Below, piece after piece: positions 45,841 through 57,329 of a stretch of DNA of 64,000 bases. Each line of letters begins with the position of its first letter. The first letter of the stretch is position 1. This stretch comes from Chrysogorgia sp. JL179-B06. Lineage: Eukaryota > Cnidaria > Anthozoa > Scleralcyonacea > Chrysogorgiidae. The notes beneath the pieces are model-generated. The model had not been told where the DNA came from, ran no database searches, and was given only the letters and a program-made list of their open reading frames with translations. The stretch covers positions 623,001 through 687,000 of the forward strand of contig JAYKKM010000472.1 of assembly GCA_035772405.1 (NCBI GenBank), read 5' to 3'. Made by a program: the position numbers and the translations under genes.

Positions 45841-47591
45841 GTCCCTTTATTTAGATCTTTGTCAGGTTTTCATCCTGCTTTTTACATAATCGATTAATCA
45901 TTGTCAACAATTAATTAATAATCGATTAATCGTACGACACATTGTGCAATTTTATTTGCATGAAGGTACAAACACTCCTATTAATGGTATTGCCACCCTT
46001 TCCTGTTATCAATTGTGTAATTATGTTCACTTTTTAACTAGAGCCAATTTTTCATTCAAACTGGTGCATATATTAAGTTAATAACTAGAACAATGACATA
46101 ATGCACTAGTCAATGTGAACCATAACCCCCCCCCCAAAAAAAAACAAAAAAACCCAGGGATTATACATTTGCTGGTTTTAATGAGCTATAAATTCCCCGC
46201 TATGCGAGGCATTTTAGTTGGTCTAATGCCCGGCCCTTTGTTGCACGACGCATGTAGAAGATTTTATATTAGAGATTTATCAGAACGCTGAATTTTGTTA
46301 TTTGCACATTGTATAATACTATTATACAATAAAATAAATATCAAAAAGTTTTACACAATTCCCTCCCTATTTACACTGTGATAGTATCAACTATTAAACA
46401 AGAAGTTGACTGAATGTTTTGTGCAAAGAGCTCAAAACAAACCTTTTACAATCATCATTTTACAAAAATAGGCTAATTAGCAATTAGCAACTAATTAGCA
46501 AAATTATATATGGGAATTTGACAATCACTTTTTGTTCATATTAAAACATTGATATATTGATGCAAAAATCCATGAAAAACATTTTAGGCCTACAGTACAC
46601 GCTTGAAAATTATTCAACTGAATAAAAAAGCTGTTTTCCACATGGAGAATTGTCGTACCCAAGCCATGCACTAAATATGCTAATCCCCCGGCTACCAGGG
46701 ATCAAATTGTATGCCCAACGCCCTGCTAATCCCCACATAGATTGAGGGGCAGTGGGTTCACATTGACTAGTGCATAAACAAACAGTAGCTTAACTATTGT
46801 TGCCGTTTAATTGATTGTTGTTAGTGTAAGGGCCTGTTTATATGGAGGCGAGTTACCCGGCTAAGCGAGTTACTCGGCAAAGGCGAGATCCCGGCCGGTA
46901 TAAGAAGTACTGTTTTTTTCGGCCCACTGTTTGTATGGACAAACAGGTAACTCGCCCAGCCGAGAACACGGCAAGGCGGGTTGGAAATTTCGCCATGTAA
47001 ACACTTTTCGCCGGGTAACTTGGCATAGCGGGATGAAATTTACTTAAGAGTGCATGCGTCAACATGTTTCCACATGTTTACAACAGTTTTTCTTCCACTC
47101 ATCATCGGGTGAACTGTGTTATCCACCATATTCTTCCACCACTGAGCTGTCCTATACCGTTCTGATACCAAATCGACCGGGGTCTTTGCAGCAACTGAGA
47201 CAATCTGTTTCGTTTCAGCTTCCTGAGTAAATTATTTCGTTTCACCAACAAACGTTTCAACAAAACATCATCTTTCAAGTGCACATGACCTTGAAAAATT
47301 ATGCATCTGTCATACATTTGAAATAAAAGGAAACTAAGCGAAACGGTAAGCATTAAGCATGCATGGATGAACAGAGTCAAATTATTAAGACTAGGTAAAA
47401 ATAGTTAATTGTTGACTATTTACAAGCATAACGTTTTGGAAATGAAACATTGATCGATTGGGAGCAACAAAGCTCTATGGTCTATGAACAAAGCGATGAC
47501 AGATGAGTCGAAGAATACAACAATTTTCTGTCCATGGATGTTGCTTGACTATCAAAATTTAACTATCAATTTAAGGTAAATACTATAAATA
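45841..47591. other. non-coding region with a palindromic GAGTTACCCGGC element
   Basis: No gene is supported. At about 46830-47035, GGCCTGTTTATATGGAGGCG with GAGTTACCCGGC at one side pairs with GCCGGGTAACTTGGC and CGCCATGTAAACACTT, giving a foldback GC-rich element of about 200 bp. I recall similar foldback repeats from cnidarian genomes, but cannot confirm. The remainder is AT-rich with short C/A runs (46130). Confidence 0.45.
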
Positions 47592-49899
47592 TTACTGGTT
47601 TTTAAATATAATTAACTTGGATAATTTATGTTTGTCACTTGACTGTCCGTTCAGCACAACAGTTTCGTAATACTGTTTCTCGTAGGTAAACAAACGTAGT
47701 GCGAAATATTGTACTGCTATGCACTTGATCAATTTCATGTGACGATTATCTTCAACCACACTTTCATTCATGCCTTGCTCGTGATCTTCAAACAAAGCTT
47801 GGCAAGATTCAGCGAGGAAATGGTGACAGATCTCGAGTACCATTCTGCTTTGTATATTTTTCTCGTGATTTATCTTTGTTACCTTCTTTGCAGATGAAGA
47901 CTTTAAGATTTGCTTGGCGTATTCAAAGACCTTGAAAAAAGATATCGAAGGAATTCTTAAACCGCCTTTGTTAACAAAGAGAGTGAAAGCAGAATCTGCT
48001 GCAACTTCGTCATTATATCTAACTCCACAATAATCGTGGTCGGATTTCGCTGAAGGACAATATGCAACAAGGCTCTTTCTGCAAGCTGGACAGGTGAGTT
48101 TCTTTACCAATTTCGACACGATGAATCGTGCAATGTAAAACAGCACATTCGAAATCAATTCTGTGCGGCTTCTTTCATCTAACTGCTCGACGATTAGGCA
48201 TACTTGTGTGGAGTTATTTGGCTCCTCTTCGAGAGACATATATTGGTGATGGTAGGGAGGTGTGCTTCCTGGTGTAAAATATTGGGATGATTGCAGAAGT
48301 AATGCTGTCAGTGAAAAGTTCCCATTTATTGATGCTGTCATAGCATTTCTTAGCAGCATTTTCCAAAGAGCATATTTCAGTTGCAAGCTGTTTGGGTTGT
48401 TGTTCCAGCCTCCTCTTGATCATTTTGAACTCTAGAAATCCATTCAGGAAAGGATACAAGCAACCACTGCAACTAAGATCAAAGGCAATCTGGGAATTAA
48501 TGCTGAAATCAACAGCAGATTATCTACTAACATTGGATAAACAGATACAGATACCGCAATTTCTCACCACATCGACGGAAGATGTTCATTATTGACTTTG
48601 TTACAACCATAAAATCAAGGTAGAGATGCAAATGAAATGTTATCAAGCTTTGAAAATCCGTTCAAGTACTTGTTAACATACAAGTACTCACAAGACCATA
48701 TTGAATTATCATTTTCGTGCATACGATCGTAGATGATAACATTTCATTTGCCATCTCTACCTGATTTTATGGTTGTAACAAAGTCAATAATGAACATCTT
48801 CCGTCGATGTGGTGAGAAATTGGGGTATCTGTATCTGTTTATCCAATGTTAGTAGATAATCTGCTGTTGATTTCAGCATTAATTCCCAGATTGCCTTTGA
48901 TCTTAGTCGCAGTGGTTGCTTGTATCCTTTCCTGAATGGATTTCTAGAGTTCAAAATGTCTAAAATCCGATCAAGTGTTCTGTAAAGTTGACTGTACTTT
49001 TGGTGTCTTAAAATCTAGGTAGTTTCATTGACACATCCAGAAATTCGATGGTATCTGTCACTGAAGAACTAATGGTTTGTGCTGCCAACTTTGCATTCAT
49101 TTTATGTTTCTGAAATTGCAGGTGTTGTGCAGATTTTGGAAAAAGCTCCATTTACCTTATCCCCATTGTCATCAAATGCCAAAAATGCATTTCTGGCAAG
49201 TTTCAGCATGTGTTTATGGATCAAGAATGGCATAGACATCATATTCTTTTGTTGGATGCTTGAATTTGTTAATCATTGCTTCATACGTTGTCCCAAATTC
49301 ACAACCAAGCTGACTAAAAGTACTAAAGTTGACTGCTGTTCCCTCAGCTGTAACAGACCATACCTGTAATCCTGATTCTGCTGCCATTGTTACCAGTTGT
49401 GCCTGGACATTTGTTAAAATCTTGTCCCCAAGAAAGTAAGCAATTGGACATTTCCAATGGCTTTGTGTTCCCACCAAAAGAAAGACCGGTTCTTCTGGGG
49501 TGACTCCTGACCATAGTCAATGAATCCAGCGTATCAGTCTTTGTTTGGATCCCATATGGCATCAATGATCAGGCAACAGTCACTTTTGTTTGGTGTAGTA
49601 ATAACTTCACTGGCCAATGAACCAAATGCTTCTTTTAAGAAACCTGGTTCACAATTTACAGAGCTTTACCACTTTCGGATCAATGAGGGATTCGGCAATG
49701 ATATAATTGATCTCACATACTGGTATGCCTTGGGGGAGTAGGTTAGTGCAAATGCTTTTTCGTCATCTGTATACCATCTTCCAAATGGAGAAAGATTTGA
49801 ATTGTGCTTTGTGTTTTCAAATATTGATAACTGAAGTTTGTCAAATGAAGTATGTAATTTGTCTGCTAGTTCTGTTTCTATAAGTAATTTTCTTTCCAA
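47592..49899 (-). pseudogene. P-element/THAP9-like transposase relic
   Basis: On the - strand, from the right: FGRWYTDDEKAFALTYSPKA and YQYVRSIISLPNPSLIRKW (49666-49899), then WKCPIAYFL, VWSVTAEGTAVNFS and LGCEFG with FKHP (49214-49477), the RNase H-like core of THAP9/P-type transposases. The C-terminal part at 47592-48386 reads NVLFYIARFIVSKLVKKLTC and CPACRKSL. The core is interrupted by frameshifts and by the inverted duplication at 48421-48958, and no THAP finger is present. It is inactive. The enzyme family cuts and moves P-type DNA transposons. Confidence 0.8.
48421..48958. repeat. 224-bp near-perfect inverted repeat inside the transposase relic
   Basis: 48421-48644 (starting CATTTTGAACTCTAGAAATC) and 48735-48958 (ending GATTTCTAGAGTTCAAAATG) are reverse complements with only a few differences, separated by 90 bases. 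The left arm carries transposase sequence, so the right arm is an inverted copy of it. The arms would form a long hairpin, and the few differences point to a recent event. Confidence 0.88.
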
Positions 49900-50869
49900 G
49901 CATTAATAAATTCTGCCATATTCTCCAACTTCTTTTTGCATCTTAAGATTTTGCTGCAGATTTCTAACTTTTGTTTTAATTTTTGTTCTGGTATTTATCG
50001 GTATTGTTCACTGGAGGGCGTTACCATTGGTTTATCTTTTTTTGAATAATTGTGGTCACAATGAACTTTGCAGCTGGTGACAATGAGTCATCATGAGCAA
50101 GAGAATGCTTCAGTGGTATCCCAAGTCGTCGTCTACATCCTCTGTTGTGTTGTGAATATGTAGGAGGAGGAAATGTGAGACACTGATGGAACTGTGTTGG
50201 TTTTTAATCTGCAGGTGCCATTTGATGATGGCAGAATTGTGTGACCACATGTCTCAAAATAGTTTCTGCAGATTCGGCAACGTTTAGTTGCATTCCATGT
50301 TTTTTATCATCTTGTGCTCCCCTGACTGCATTCTCTGACTTCATAAGCAGGAAATCTACATTGATGATAATGGGAATTCCATGATTTTTTTAAATTTTGA
50401 TAGTTAAAATGTGTGTATTTGACAATGTTTAATTATTTTATCATTAAATATGTGTAATTCTCACCTGTGAAATGCAACATTACTTTAGCCCTCTTTGAAA
50501 AACTCATTTTCTGTGTCTTTACTACATTTCCTTTGTGAACTTTGGCCCCAAATACTGCGTATACCTGGTGAAAATCCTTGCAAGGATCCTTTGTCTGTAA
50601 CATGCAGGATCTTGTTGGATCTCACCAAGATCCTACAAGATCTTGCCATGCAATATCTTGTCAAGATTCTGTAGGTTTTGTCAAGATCCTTCTGGAACCT
50701 TAAGCAATCTTTCAAGATTGTTCTAGGAGGTATTCCAGATCTAATTGTTTCAATCTGAGCCAGCAGATGAGTAGCTATTAAAAATTTCATAAGCTTATAT
50801 ACCTTAAAAGAAATCGAGGTAAACATAGTTACCACAAAAGCACTGAAAGCTGTTCTATGTCCGTATTAT
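49900..50869. other. non-coding region
   Basis: This stretch probably holds decayed 5' parts of the transposase near 49900-50060, but I cannot read them in frame. At 50560-50700 there are loose repeats of AAGATCCT and its reverse complement. No gene is supported. Confidence 0.35.
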
Positions 50870-51790
50870 ATTTAATGCAATGTCCCAGATGTGTGTCACC
50901 CAGTGGATGGTGTAATCTACAAGGACCGCATTGTTATACGACCCTCTCTCCGGCAACGCATCCTGACTGTACTCTACTCAGCACACCAAGGCGTCACTTC
51001 CATGATGGCACGTGCAGAAACAACTGTTTTGGCCAGGTATCACCCCCGCCATTACAGCACTGTGGACCAACTGCAACGATTGCAATCGTATGGCACCCTC
51101 CCAACCCAGCACACCACCTATTGCAGTGTGTGTGCGCTAATTTCTTCCACTACAAGGGTGTCAATTACCTCGTCATAGTGGACCGGTACTCACACTAGCC
51201 CATCATCGAAAGAGCAAAAGAGGGTTCGAAGGGACTCGTCGACTGCCTACAACCCACATTTACGACATTTGGCATCCCAGATGAATGCGCAACTGACGGT
51301 TGTCCCGAATTGACCGCATTAGCAACACGCCAATTCTTGACAGAGTGGGGAGTTCACCACCGGCTATCATCTGTGGCATTCCCCCACTCCAACTGCAGAG
51401 CGGAGGTTGGAGTTAAAACCGTCAAACGACTCATCACCAATAACACCGGCCCAAATGGCAGTCTCAACACAGATTCATTACAGCGCGCCATACTCCAATA
51501 CCGCAACACGCCTGATCCAGACACCAAGCTCTCCCCAGCAGTGTCTCTTCGGAAGACCTATCAAAGATTTCATACCCATCCTGCCTGGCCGTTACACTGG
51601 CAGTTGGCAACCATGTAAGAATACAAAACCAAACCGGCCCACACCCCACAAAGTGGGACAAGACAGGCGTTATCATCGAAGTACGTCAGTTTGACCAATA
51701 CACCGTGCGCATTGATGGTTCAGGCAGAATTACACTTTGCAACCGAAAGTCTCTAAGAAAATACCTCCCTGTACAAGTGCAGTCACCTCG
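50870..51790 (+). pseudogene. gypsy-type integrase relic
   Basis: Fragments in several + frames give VIYKDRIVIRPSLRQRIL and HQGVTSMMARAE (pre-integrase and zinc region), YLVIVDRYSH (after the first Asp region), then [33 protein letters not shown] (last catalytic Glu) and [11 protein letters not shown]. This matches the integrase of gypsy-like elements common in aquatic animals. It has several frameshifts and no LTR was found nearby. A Pro/Thr-rich stretch at 51802-52140 may be its C-terminal tail. Confidence 0.75.
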
Positions 51791-52269
51791 ACACACCATA
51801 GATGATGATGATGATCTCTGACCATTACCAAGTCATCAACCACACCGACCCACCACCAGGAATGACATATCACCAAGTTTCCTCACCAAAGGTATATGAT
51901 CAACCCTCTACAAACCTTCCATGTACACCAGAACCAGTGGAGACAGTGCCAATTATACCATCCAACACCCCTCACTCCCCTGCACTGAAAACTCCATCAA
52001 CAAAAATTCCGGTAATCTCACCACTACCTACATCCGTGCATCCACCAGCAATAAACCCAACTACACCCAAACCTCGACCAACGAAACCAGCGATTAATGG
52101 ACCACAACAAGAAAGGCATACTGGAACACTGAACCTTTAACATTGAGACAATCAACACGAGAATTACGTTATACATATTACTTCAAATTCAGTCTTTATT
52201 GCCCTTCCTCGTGACAAAGAACACCAAATACTTGGGGGAGATAGAGATGGTTGTCCAATACTGTCGCAC

Positions 52270-52830
52270 GTATACGAGTCGTTAGATTCGTAAAATGTTA
52301 TTACGAGCCGTACGAGTGGTAAAAGTCGTTAACGATTCGTGAAAAGGAGTGTACGAGTCGAGAATGTTGAAAAATATTCGGCCCACATGCAATGGTTAAC
52401 GAATCGTATGGGTGGTAAGCTTGTTTAACGAGTCGTAAAATGGCCATGACGACTCGTAAGATGTGTTATATACCGTGGCTAAGCCTAAGGTAGGGCGGTA
52501 GGCCCTAAAAAAGTTGTCGATTCGTACGACTCATGAGGTTGTTTAACGAGTCGTAAAATGGTCATGACGACTCGTGTTATATACCATGGCTAAGTCTAAG
52601 GTAGGCCCTAAAAAAGTTGTCGATTCGTACGAGTCGTGAGGTTGTTTAACGAGTCGTAAAATGGCCATGACGACTCGTAAGATGTGTTATATACCGTGGC
52701 TAAGCCTAAGGTCTAAAAAAGTTGTCGATTCGTATGAGTCGTACGACTCGTGAGGTTGTTTAACGAGTCGTAAAATGGCCATGACGACTCGTAAGATGTG
52801 TTATATACCGTGGCTAAGGTAGGCCCTAAA
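52270..52830. repeat. ~110-bp tandem array rich in ACGAGTCGT/ACGACTCGT
   Basis: Four to five units share GTTTAACGAGTCGTAAAATG, GCCATGACGACTCGTAAGAT, GTGTTATATACCGTGGCTAA and AAAAAAGTTGTCGATTCGTA. Direct and inverted forms of the ACGA(G/C)TCGT word alternate within each unit, so each could fold. Related words recur at 63410-63640. Confidence 0.88.
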
Positions 52831-55800
52831 AAAGTTAACCATCGGTATACATCTGCATCAGATGGCACCGATCGCTTCAATAATAATAGATGCTTTCTCT
52901 GTTCGTACGCTACAATTCATTCATTCCACATATAAGTGTTTCTTAACCCGAACAAACTCTTGACATGTATCACTACTATTTATTACGATGGCTTCAATTG
53001 TCACATGCATATACTTTGTAAACAAATATGTTACGTTACACCATCGCCACCGATACTCGATAGCTTTAATGATCATGCATAATTTGTCCGTTATGTATTA
53101 TCTCGTCTTAAAAAAACTTGCAACAAATATCTTGCGTTCTTAAATAAACTTGTAACAAATATGCTACGCTACAATTCATTCATACCACATATAAATGTTT
53201 CTTAACCCAAACAAACTCTTGCTGGTTTCCATATGATCCTACGATCGCTCAATTTTAAAATCGACGATCATAGCGATCATATGGAAATGCACACGCTCAG
53301 CGATCCTGGCCATGATTTTATATATAGATGCATGTTACCATGCATGTTATAGCTTTCGATCTTTTCGATCGAGTGTTTAATAGCCGGGTGTTTTGAGGTG
53401 AAGTGTTCTTGCCTGCTTGGTTGGAAGTGTTTGAGAACAGCTATATCGCTGGCAAGTATCTTGTTGTTAAATACGCTCAGGGTTGGTCTAGCCGAGTCTA
53501 GGTTCGGCATTTTCGTTTTTGTGTACCCAAAAGTTGCGGCAAAAGCTGCTTTGCAGAAAAAACTATGAAGAATAAGTACACGCGTAAATAGGTACTTGTC
53601 AATGAATCGTAGTCTGAAAAGCATTTACGAGACCTGTAAACCCGCAAACTAATGAAAAGATTCTCTCCAGGATAACTGGATGAGAGAAACACAGATGAGA
53701 GATTAAGGAAAGAACTCGCAGAACCGTGGGCGAAACGTCAACATGACAACATATAGTCGTTGCAAGGCATGCAAGCGAATTGAAGCGAGTTCGGACTTTC
53801 GTTTTATTGGCCGAATGAATCGCAGTTGGAAAAGTTTACCAAGACCTGTAAACCCGCAAACCATTGCAAAGATTCTCTCCAAGATGAGAGAAACACAGAT
53901 GAGAGATCAATCATGAAGACGGAGACAGGGAAATATTATACCGTGTTGACACTTGACATTTATCCGTGAAATTCGGTAATATTAATCATTATGAAATGTT
54001 GTGTTTTTCTCCGATTTAAATCAATTCTACATCGAAATGATCACTTGAATCTTGCGTATCGAACGCTGTAGGTTTCGTCTACTTAAAATGTGAAGATCAG
54101 ATGTTATATGAGAAAATGCGTAAGCGATTAAAGCGAGACTCGTCAAATCAAAGGACATGGCTTCAAGATCGATTCGTCGTTTTACCCGATGATTTAATGC
54201 TTTTCTGTCCATTAAACCGATGTAATTTCGTAACAGATATGTTTCGTATACCTTGCCGTTGATTTTTATATAAATTTTGACACACGAAGACCTTCAATCG
54301 AACAGATAACATTGCCGTGTTTAGTATTTACATTAAATTTCGTCTGCGTGTCATGCGTTCTGCATTGGAGGGAGGGGTGGGCTAGCCTGCGTGTAGACGC
54401 CTGATTTTCCTCGTCTAGCCCAACTTACTTCTAAAATTTCCCACTTCAAAGGAGCGCTGCACAATGCCTTCAGTGCCTGATTACAGAAATCAATGCATTA
54501 AAAATTATCCTTTGTAATATAAGACAAGTGAGTGGGTTTTATAATTCCAACTGTCTAACATGCGTTGCATACCCATCTCCACAGGCAATATGCGTGCCAT
54601 GTCCCTAAAAGTAGCCCGAGTTAACGCCTAGCAGGCGTCTTGTTTAGAAATAAATGAATAAAAACAGAAATCATCAGATAACGTGCACTGATCTTTAAAT
54701 AAAGACTGGATTGAGCTTTCTATTGTATCTGATGAGCTGTTTTGAAGCCTGCATATTTGCATAACGAGAGATCATTAGTAACTCCGAGTTTGCAAGCAAA
54801 TCAAACTGTGCAGACGCTAGCAAAATAGGTTTAGTGTCTGGCCAATATAGTTTCTTTGTTAACATTAAATGCATAAAATCTTCAACCTAATTTGACGTCT
54901 CATATCAGGGTTCTCTCACTGGATAATTAGAGCCAACGGCGGCCATTGCTAAGGGACCAAAGTCGCAGTAAATTTGTAGGTATAGGCGATGAATCGTTTT
55001 ACCCAGTAATTTGAAAAATGTTTTCTGGTCCTCTTTATAGTAATATTATTTTATTTTGTCGATGGTAAGAACACATAAACCATCAAAAAACCTCATAGGA
55101 TTCTCAGTTGGTCCCTTAGTAATGGCGGACTTCCGGCTTCATTTTCTGAACAATAGTTGCTCGAACCAGTCTTTATTTAGAGATCAGTGATAAAGTGCCG
55201 CAAATTTCGACAATATAAATGGCCTTCGCGGTGACCATTCACAAAAAAGTGAACTATCCAACATTGCTATTCACCTTCATGCATCCATGAAGGTGAATAG
55301 CAATGTTGGATAAAAAGTGGAGAAAAACATTAAGATAAAAAAGAAGGATAATGCATTTCGGCAGACAATTTATCAACAAAACAGAGCGGGTATTTATACG
55401 ATAAATGTTGAATAACCTCACCGCATTAATGAAGTGACGCCATATTTAACAACATACTAAAAACAAAACCCATGCACATTAGGAGAAAGATGTTTTCTGA
55501 GTCCTTCCAATCGCTGAGTCACACTATTGACTCGCTTCGACATTGCCGTTTTGGCTGCTGACGAGTGAAATAGTTTTAAGTTTTATTTCGAATGACAGAA
55601 GACACGTGTTGTTACCACATATAATTGACTGCAAGTGGAAGGCAATAACATTGTTATCAGTGTCATAGTTATATGCGCGTCATTCGCGTTTATAAATTCA
55701 ATGAGGTTTTTAAAGAACAAGGCAATAACATTGTTATTGTGATAGTTTATAATAAAGTTGATAGTTAAGAATATTAAAGGCCAGCATAAAACACGTAGAA

Positions 55801-55975
55801 AAGGCATAATAAAATTGTAATTAGATCTAACGTTTCGTTGTATAAGTCACAACATCTTGACTTCAGAGATAATAATTACAAAGTACCTAAGCCTAGATAT
55901 ATATATATATTTACAACGTCAAAAATTAGACAATCAGAGAGAAGTGTTAAAAATAAAAGTTACACGTGAGGAAAG
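52831..55975. other. host non-coding region with local duplications and a perfect hairpin
   Basis: No gene is supported. CTACAATTCATTCAT(T/A)CCAC with following TTTCTTAACCC(G/A)AACAAACT is present at about 52909 and 53168. A block with GACCTGTAAACCCGCAAAC and AGATTCTCTCCA and GAGAAACACAGATGAGAGAT occurs at about 53600-53705 and 53815-53915. 55255-55312 is a perfect 27-bp-stem hairpin. The left LTR of the next element starts at 55976. Confidence 0.5.
55255..55312. repeat. perfect 27-bp-stem hairpin with 4-base loop
   Basis: TATCCAACATTGCTATTCAC continues CTTCATG, then the loop CATC, then the exact reverse complement ending GTTGGATA. All 27 pairs match. It is not near a recognisable gene end. 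Confidence 0.95.
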
Positions 55976-56154
55976 TGTAATAACGACTCACGATTGATAA
56001 GGATTGATAAGGATTGAAAGGTTTATTGTAAAACACAATCACTCGACATGTCGTCCTCTCGTACAACCTCTACTTCCGGCTTGTGTCTAGACACAGTAAT
56101 CTAAGCTATACACTACATCGGATCCTGCCTCTTTTCTTTTTTAAACAAACAATA

Positions 56155-57250
56155 TCAAGAATGGCTTTGTTCTTTCACGGGTGGATCTCCTACTCCTATA
56201 GTGTCCAAGACTGCAGCCTCATTTGGGTTTATTGCTGCTGGTGACTTAGTTAAGTTCTCTGGCAAAGTTTCCAATGACACAGGTGGTCCAACTTCGGGTT
56301 GATCTGGAACTGAATCTTGTTGGTCTTCTTGGGGAGGTGATGCATCTTGTGGTGATAGAGAAGGTGCCATAAAACGTTTGACGTGACCAATATTCCTTTT
56401 TAATGTGGTGCTTCCACGCTTGATAACTAACAGGTGTCGATTTAGATGCTCCACCACGTATGGGCTAGGGTCGAACAATGCTGACAACTTGTCTTGCTTC
56501 TTCATATGCAACAACACCTCATCACCCGCTTGCAACTCTGACTCGACACCCTTTCGGTTTTCTAGATTTGCCCCTAGTTCTTTGCTTGCGTTCTGCATCT
56601 GCGTCTCTTGCCTCCTGATCCGTTGTTTCGTGTTGGGCTTTCTCGAACTCAGGCAGTTTGGTCATAATCTTTCTTCCATATATAGGAGCTCTGCAGGACT
56701 GACACCGGTAGTTGCGTGGGCTGTTGGTCTGTATGCTAGAAGAAACTTCTGGAGCTCTCGTTGCCACACTCTTCCTTCAGACTGGGCTGTACGCATTGCT
56801 TTCAATAATGATCTATTCTGACGCTCAACTTCGCCATTTGCCCGGGGCCAGAGAGGAATTGTTTTCCCCCGGTGTTTGATCCCCCGCTCTTCTAAGAAAT
56901 TATGCATTTCTGTGCTTACTAAGTTTGACCCGTTGTCTGTCCGTAACGTTTCTGGGATTCCATGTCTTACAAAATGCTTCTCAAGGCGATCCATTATGAC
57001 TCTGCTTGTGGTGGTCTTTATAATGTCTACCTCTATCCACCGGCTGTAGTAATCCACCAGGACCAATAAACGTTCTCCCGTTGGAAGTGGTCCCATAATA
57101 TCAAGTGCCAGATCTCTCCAGGGCTTTGTGGGCATTGTTGTGGTCTTGACAAGGGGAACACTGTTTGCTGGGATCACTGCCTGACAACCAATAGAACTTC
57201 TGCAATGTCTTTCGACCATGCTACTCATTCCAGGCCACCATACTTCGCTC
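56155..57250 (-). pseudogene. gypsy integrase and C-terminal tail
   Basis: VWWPGMSS marks the zinc-region end, then LALDIMGPLPTGERLLVLVD (first Asp), LRTDNGSNLVS (second Asp) and ANGEVERQNRSLLKAM (Glu), followed by LLAYRPTAHATTGVSPAELL. After a frame change near 56660, GDEVLLHMKKQDKLS and VIKRGSTTLKRNIGHVKRF form the C-terminal barrel region. The catalytic core frame is intact for 188 residues, but the gene is cut at its 5' side near 57260. Confidence 0.82.
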
Positions 57251-57329
57251 GCGTAGACTCTTTAGTATAACGATGCGGGTGTCTCGTAACACCAGTCTTC
57301 CTATCACCGTTATTTCATTTCGAAGAAGT

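Noticed and set aside
46853..47380. Two - strand frames of 70 and 92 codons
   Set aside because: The first reads through the GC-rich foldback element; the second shows no family resemblance.
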